Below are positions 5,268-9,217 of a stretch of 9,217 nt of DNA, in pieces (the first letter of the stretch is position 1; every line of letters begins with the position of its first letter). Below the pieces are notes generated by a model. That model searched no databases. It had not been told where the DNA came from and saw only the letters and a program-made list of their open reading frames with translations. This DNA is from an uncultured Oscillospiraceae bacterium (lineage in GTDB: Bacteria > Bacillota > Clostridia > Oscillospirales > Acutalibacteraceae): positions 1 through 9,217 of the forward strand of contig URDW01000083.1 of assembly GCA_900546735.1 (NCBI GenBank), given 5' to 3'. Both the position numbers and the translations under genes were made by a program.

Positions 5268-7211
5268 ATGGAAAAAGAAAAGTTTTACATCACGACCCCG
5301 ATCTACTACCCCTCCGGCAATCCGCACATCGGCCACTGCTACACAACGGTGGCCTGCGACTCGATCGCCCGCTACAAAAGGATGCAGGGCAAAGACGTGC
5401 TGTTTTTGACCGGCACCGACGAGCACGGGCTGAAGATCGAACAAAAAGCCGCCGAAAAAGGCGTAACGCCCAAGCAGTATGTGGACGAGATCGTAGAGAT
5501 TTTCAAAAAGCTGTGGAAATACATGAACATCAGCTACGACCGCTATATCCGCACGACCGACGATTACCATGTGGAAACCGTGCAGAAGATCTTTAAAGAG
5601 CTTTATGACCGCGGCTACATTTATAAAGGCGAATACGTCGGCAAATACTGCACGCCGTGCGAAAGCTTTTGGACCGAAAGCCAGCTGGTGGACGGCAAAT
5701 GCCCCGAGTGCGGCCGTGAGGTGACCGAAGCAAAGGAGGAAGCCTATTTTCTGAAGATCTCCCCCTTTGCCGAGCGGATCGAAAAGCTTTTGACCGAGAC
5801 CGACTACCTGCAGCCGAAGACAAGAGCCATTGAACTGGTCAACAACTTCATCAAACCCGGCCTGGAAGACATCTGCGTGTCGCGCACCTCGTTTACCTGG
5901 GGCATTCCGGTCACGTTTGACCAAAAGCATGTGGTCTATGTTTGGGTAGACGCGCTGTCCAACTATATTTCGGCGCTCGGCTACAAAAACGAAAAATACA
6001 GTGATTTTGAAAAGTACTGGCCGGCCGACGTGCATATGGTGGCCAAAGACATTATGCGCTTTCACGCCATTATCTGGCCCGCCATGCTGATGGCGCTTGA
6101 CCTGCCGCTGCCGAAGCACCTGGCCGTGCACGGCTGGATCACGTTCAACGGGCAGAAGATGAGCAAATCGCTCGGCAACGTAGTAGACCCGTTCGTGCTG
6201 GGCGAGCGTTACGGCGCGGACGCGATCCGCTACCACATCCTGCGCGAAATGGCGCTTGGCGCCGACAGCTCGTTCTCGAACGAGATCATGATCAACCGCA
6301 TCAACGCCGACCTGGCCAACGACCTGGGCAACCTGGTGTCGCGCACCGTGGCCATGGTGGAAAAATACTTTGGCGGCACACTGCCCGAAGCGCGCGAGGC
6401 CGCCGAGATCGACCAGGAGCTGATCGACAGTGCACTGGCTCTGCGTGATCTGGTGGACAACGCCATCGACAGCACGCAGCTGAACGTGGCGCTGGCCGAG
6501 ATTTTCAAGGTCATTTCCCGCGCCAACAAATACATTGACGAGACCACGCCCTGGGTGCTCGGCAAGGACGAAAGCAAAAAGGCCCGTCTGGCCAGTGTGC
6601 TTTACAACCTGCTGGAGACGATCCGCATCACAACAACGCTCCTGTCGTGCTTCATGCCGACGACAATGCCGAACGCATGGGCGCAGATCGGTGCCGACGA
6701 AAGCATGACCACCTACGAGAACGCCGCGAAATTCGGCGTGCTGCCGCAGAACGTGACCGTGCACAAGGGCGCCGCCCTGTTTCCGCGCATCGACGTGGAA
6801 AAAGAGATTGAGGAACTGAACAAGATCATCTCGAACAAAGCAGAAAAAGCACCTAAAGCCAAGGAAGAGAAAAAAGAAGAAACCAAAGAAATCACGATCG
6901 ACCACTTTATGGACACACGCCTGGTCGCCGCAAAGATCACCGACTGTGTGCCTGTAAAGCGCGCCAAAAAGCTGCTGAAGATCACCGTTGACGACGGCAG
7001 CGGTACACCCAGACAGATCGTATCCGGCATTGCGCCGTGGTACAAGCCGGAGGAACTGATCGGCAAAACAGTGGTCGTGGTGGCCAACCTGAAGCCGGCC
7101 AAGCTTTGCGGGGAAATGAGCAACGGCATGCTGCTGGCGGCCGACACCCCGGACGGCGGCGTTAAGGTAGCATTTTTAGACGGCATTGCCCCCGGAGCAC
7201 GCCTGCGATGA
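5268..7211 (+). CDS. metG: Methionyl-tRNA synthetase
   Basis: Class I aminoacyl-tRNA synthetase that charges tRNA-Met, including initiator tRNA, in the cytoplasm. At 647 residues it is a full-length enzyme with a C-terminal tRNA-binding domain. The HIGH signature is H20-I-G-H23 and the KMSKS signature is at residues 297-301. A zinc-knuckle insertion carries Cys128/Cys131 and Cys145/Cys148 (CTPC...CPEC). The anticodon-binding helical domain follows KMSKS; a Lys/Glu-rich linker (about 515-541) joins it to the EMAP/Trbp111-type OB-fold domain from about residue 542 (DHFMDTRLVAAKI onward). The start is fixed by AAAGGAGG at 5252-5259. The last codons overlap tatD by four bases (ATGA), so the two are translationally coupled, an arrangement common in Firmicutes. 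All key residues are present. Confidence 0.98.
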   Translation: MEKEKFYITTPIYYPSGNPHIGHCYTTVACDSIARYKRMQGKDVLFLTGTDEHGLKIEQKAAEKGVTPKQYVDEIVEIFKKLWKYMNISYDRYIRTTDDYHVETVQKIFKELYDRGYIYKGEYVGKYCTPCESFWTESQLVDGKCPECGREVTEAKEEAYFLKISPFAERIEKLLTETDYLQPKTRAIELVNNFIKPGLEDICVSRTSFTWGIPVTFDQKHVVYVWVDALSNYISALGYKNEKYSDFEKYWPADVHMVAKDIMRFHAIIWPAMLMALDLPLPKHLAVHGWITFNGQKMSKSLGNVVDPFVLGERYGADAIRYHILREMALGADSSFSNEIMINRINADLANDLGNLVSRTVAMVEKYFGGTLPEAREAAEIDQELIDSALALRDLVDNAIDSTQLNVALAEIFKVISRANKYIDETTPWVLGKDESKKARLASVLYNLLETIRITTTLLSCFMPTTMPNAWAQIGADESMTTYENAAKFGVLPQNVTVHKGAALFPRIDVEKEIEELNKIISNKAEKAPKAKEEKKEETKEITIDHFMDTRLVAAKITDCVPVKRAKKLLKITVDDGSGTPRQIVSGIAPWYKPEELIGKTVVVVANLKPAKLCGEMSNGMLLAADTPDGGVKVAFLDGIAPGARLR

Positions 7212-7975
7212 CCGGCATCATCGACACCCACGCCCACTATGACGACGAACAGTTTGCGCCCGACCGTGCCGAACTGCTGACCGCGCTGCCCGAGCAGGGC
7301 GTCAGCCGCGTGATCAGCTGCGGCTGCGATGTAGAAAGCAGCCTGTTCAACCGCGACCTGAGCCGGCAATACGGCTACATTTTCTTTGCTGCCGGGCTAC
7401 ACCCCGAAAACCTGGAAGACTGCACGCCAAAGGACCTGGAAAAGATCGAAGCACTGCTGGCAGACGAAAAGTGCGTTGCCGTCGGCGAGATCGGGCTCGA
7501 TTACCACTGGATGAGCTCCACAAAAGAAAAACAGCGCGCTTTTTTTGAAGCGCAGCTGGAATTGGCCAACCGGCTCGGCCTGCCGGTCATCGTGCACGAC
7601 CGCGAAGCGCACGGCGACACGCTGGAGATTTTAAAGAAATACAGACCGAAAGGCGTTTTGCACGCCTTTTCTGGTTCGCGTGAAATGGCCAAAGAAATTT
7701 TAGACATCGGCATGTACCTGGGCTTTGGCGGTGTTTTGACGTTTAAAAACGCCAGAAAAGCGACTGAAGTTTTGCAGGAAATACCAAAAGAGCGCATTTT
7801 GTTTGAAACAGACTGCCCCTACATGTCGCCCGAACCGTTCCGCGGCCGGCGCAACGACAGTGCCAAAATCGCTTTCGTTGCACAAAAAGCCGCTTCGCTT
7901 CTGGGCTGCACAGCGCAGGAGATCACGAGCATCACCGCCGAAAACGCCAAACGGCTGTTCTGGAGCGGGGAATAA
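7208..7975 (+). CDS. tatD: TatD-family metal-dependent hydrolase / DNase
   Basis: A cytoplasmic TIM-barrel amidohydrolase-superfamily enzyme; characterised TatD proteins are 3'-5' exonucleases on DNA or RNA. The 255-residue length is typical. The metal ligands expected of the family are visible: His8 and His10 (THAH), Glu94 (GEIGLDYHW), His130 (VIVHDRE), His152 (LHAFSGS) and Asp202 (FETDCPYMSPEP). The ATG overlaps the metG stop as ATGA. The metG-tatD pair (metS-yabD in Bacillus) is conserved in Firmicutes; there it is often followed by the rRNA maturase M5 gene, absent here because a terminator follows after four bases. It is the last gene of the nagB-metG-tatD unit. Family assignment is secure; the exact cellular substrate is not known from sequence. 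Confidence 0.96.
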   Translation: MTGIIDTHAHYDDEQFAPDRAELLTALPEQGVSRVISCGCDVESSLFNRDLSRQYGYIFFAAGLHPENLEDCTPKDLEKIEALLADEKCVAVGEIGLDYHWMSSTKEKQRAFFEAQLELANRLGLPVIVHDREAHGDTLEILKKYRPKGVLHAFSGSREMAKEILDIGMYLGFGGVLTFKNARKATEVLQEIPKERILFETDCPYMSPEPFRGRRNDSAKIAFVAQKAASLLGCTAQEITSITAENAKRLFWSGE

Positions 7976-7979
7976 AACA

Positions 7980-8021
7980 AAAAGAACACCGGAGAAAGCA
8001 AACTTTCTCCGGTGTTCTTTT
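7980..8021. terminator. Bidirectional intrinsic terminator between tatD and the GH16 gene
   Basis: A perfect 18-bp stem (7981-7998 with 8003-8020; one more A-T pair if 7980/8021 are included) closes on a CAAA loop. On the plus strand it ends in TTCTTTTATAT; on the minus strand in a T-rich TTCTTTTTGTTTT. It starts four bases after the tatD stop and lies 16 bases past the GH16 stop, so it can end transcription from both convergent genes. Confidence 0.95.
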
Positions 8022-8037
8022 ATATCTGTCTGTTCAA

Positions 8038-9087
8038 TTAGTTCGCCATATCGAGCGTGCCGGCAAAGCAGTCGTCTGAAATTTCATAGGCCGCATAATT
8101 TTCATTCTGCCAGACCTTGACGTAATCGATATAAAACGGCGCGTCCTCGGTGCCGTCAAACGCACCGATCTTCTGGCCATGCGGGCCCCACTCGTCGCCC
8201 GCGTCGATCTCGCAGGTCAGGCGTAAAAATTCCTTAACGTGCGAAACACCGCCGCCCATAGACGCCCAGGTCGCCTCACCGTCTATGTAAAACACATAGT
8301 ATTCCGGCGTCCACTTTAAAGCAAAGGTGTGGTATTCGCCGTCGTAAAGATCCTGCTCCAGATCCTGGATCACCGCTTCAGACTGCGCATATTCCCCGTA
8401 ACCGTTCCACAGCAGCGCATGACCCATTTGGCTGGATTTGCTGCGGCGAAAAGCGCTTTCATACACGTCGATCTCCGTGCCGTCTACGCCGGCAGCCGCA
8501 GGCTTGCGCATATTGGAAGACTGCAGCCAGAACGCCGACCACATGCCGTCTGCATCCGGGAACTTGACGCGTGTTTCAAAATAACCGAACGCCTGGGCAA
8601 AAAGCAGTTCATCGCTGGAGCCCTTGTTGTCGTTCGCGTCGCCGACCACACGGCGCGTTTCAATACCGCCGGTAAAGCGCCCCTCGGCCGGACAGTCGCC
8701 GTCACATTCATGGTCTGTCTCGTAGCGCGAATGGACGATGGCATTGCCGTCCTTGACCTCCACCATCTCGGGGCACCACCAGCAGGCCTGCTCCGGCTTG
8801 TCGGCGTCGTTGCTTTCCCAGCGGATCGCGTGCGGCGATGTGGTCCAGATTTCTTTGGAACCGGTGTAGCGTTCACCGAACTGGATGTTCTGGTTCAGCG
8901 CATCCCCTTCAAATTCATCCTCAAACACCATGTACCAGCCGTCCTGCCCAAGCACCGGCAGCGACAGGTCGTAACCGGCGTCTTTCCAGGTGTTGTCCGA
9001 GCTCTCGGCATTGCTGCAGCCGGCCAGCGCTGCGCACCCGGCGACCGCCACGGCACCCGCGAGCAAAGCGGAAATGATTTTCTTCAT
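8038..9087 (-). CDS. Secreted GH16-family glycoside hydrolase lipoprotein
   Basis: A surface-anchored endo-acting polysaccharidase of family GH16 (beta-glucanase, laminarinase, galactanase or related; exact substrate not resolvable). The ATG at 9087 was chosen because GAGGGG precedes it and it opens a lipoprotein signal MKKIISALLAG... with lipobox LAGC, Cys24; an ATG at 9120 would precede the signal and lies almost on the promoter's start site. Of 349 residues, the jelly-roll domain spans about 50-328. Signatures: WYMVFEDEFEGDALN (51-65), GYFETRVKFP (168-177), GMWSAFWLQSSNM (181-193), catalytic EIDVYE (Glu205, Asp207, Glu210; the ExDxxE motif) and the closing FYIDYVKVWQ (318-327). Two extra cysteine-bearing stretches, CWWC (102-105) and CDGDC (128-132), are not typical of the fold. 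There are no carbohydrate-binding modules, SusCD-like or transporter genes beside it. It is convergent to tatD and has its own promoter. Confidence 0.9.
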   Translation of the reverse strand: MKKIISALLAGAVAVAGCAALAGCSNAESSDNTWKDAGYDLSLPVLGQDGWYMVFEDEFEGDALNQNIQFGERYTGSKEIWTTSPHAIRWESNDADKPEQACWWCPEMVEVKDGNAIVHSRYETDHECDGDCPAEGRFTGGIETRRVVGDANDNKGSSDELLFAQAFGYFETRVKFPDADGMWSAFWLQSSNMRKPAAAGVDGTEIDVYESAFRRSKSSQMGHALLWNGYGEYAQSEAVIQDLEQDLYDGEYHTFALKWTPEYYVFYIDGEATWASMGGGVSHVKEFLRLTCEIDAGDEWGPHGQKIGAFDGTEDAPFYIDYVKVWQNENYAAYEISDDCFAGTLDMAN

Positions 9088-9132
9088 AGAATAACCCCTC
9101 TCTGAAACAGCAGTGCACATCTTCCGTTTTTT

Positions 9133-9162
9133 ATTATATAAAATTCAAAATCGGCTTGTCAA
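9133..9162 (-). promoter_or_regulatory. Sigma-70/SigA promoter of the GH16 gene
   Basis: On the minus strand TTGACA (9162-9157), an 18-bp spacer and a perfect TATAAT (9138-9133). The predicted start near 9126 gives a leader of about 39 nt. The flanking DNA up to the window edge is very AT-rich and carries three TGAATT motifs (complement of 9142-9147, 9168-9173 and 9191-9196), one inside the spacer and two upstream, which could be UP-element or operator sequence. No clear cre site was recognised, and no regulator gene is in view. Confidence 0.85.
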
Positions 9163-9217
9163 TTTTTAATTCAAACGTAAAATATAAAATAATTCACAAA
9201 ATCCCCGCGGATCATTC

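Noticed and set aside
5250..6905. Leftward 551-codon open frame
   Set aside because: It lies fully antisense to metG, which has all synthetase motifs and a perfect ribosome binding site. Long antisense frames are expected in GC-rich codon usage. Its composition (rich in Val, His, Phe, Arg) looks like a shadow frame.
1..9217. CRISPR array, phage, toxin-antitoxin, defence or biosynthetic cluster
   Set aside because: No spaced repeats, integrase, phage structural genes, small toxin-antitoxin pairs or defence domains were found. The window is explained by housekeeping and metabolic genes.

Overview
This 9.2-kb window is ordinary chromosomal DNA from a low-GC-phylum (Firmicutes/Clostridia) bacterium. 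The RpoB, MetRS and VanZ-like sequences, the strong AAGGAGG-type ribosome binding sites, the TTGACA/TATAAT promoters and the metG-tatD pair all fit. GC-rich genes separated by AT-rich promoter regions suggest an Oscillospiraceae/Ruminococcaceae gut anaerobe (Faecalibacterium/Gemmiger/Subdoligranulum-like); that placement is inference. The first 26 bases are not biological: they are Nextera/Tn5 sequencing adapter joined to the broken end of rpoB, so the left edge is a contig or read end.

Layout: (1) 27-1251, minus strand, the first 408 codons of rpoB, with its own consensus promoter (1407-1435) and a ~150-nt leader that can form alternative hairpins. (2) A divergent AT-rich intergenic region leads into a rightward cluster: a decayed S66 LD-carboxypeptidase (1723-2195; internal deletion plus frameshift), an oligopeptide-binding lipoprotein (2247-3905) and a VanZ-family membrane protein (3886-4344, 20-nt overlap). 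(3) A consensus promoter whose -35 box contains the VanZ stop codon starts nagB (4434-5165), followed by metG (5268-7211) and tatD (7208-7975, ATGA overlap). (4) A perfect hairpin terminator (7980-8021) serves both tatD and the convergent gene. (5) 8038-9087, minus strand, a secreted GH16-type glycoside hydrolase lipoprotein with its own consensus promoter at 9133-9162.

How the genes relate: rpoB, metG and tatD are housekeeping (transcription, tRNA charging, metal-dependent nuclease). nagB feeds amino sugars into glycolysis. The S66 remnant plus peptide-binding lipoprotein looks like what is left of a murein-peptide or peptide scavenging cluster, but no permease or ATPase gene is present here. 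The GH16 lipoprotein is a stand-alone surface polysaccharide-degrading enzyme.

I find no previously undescribed multi-gene system. The points most worth a second look are the internally deleted S66 gene, the separation of rpoB from rplJL with a structured leader, the cysteine-bearing insertions in the GH16 enzyme, and the adapter contamination.
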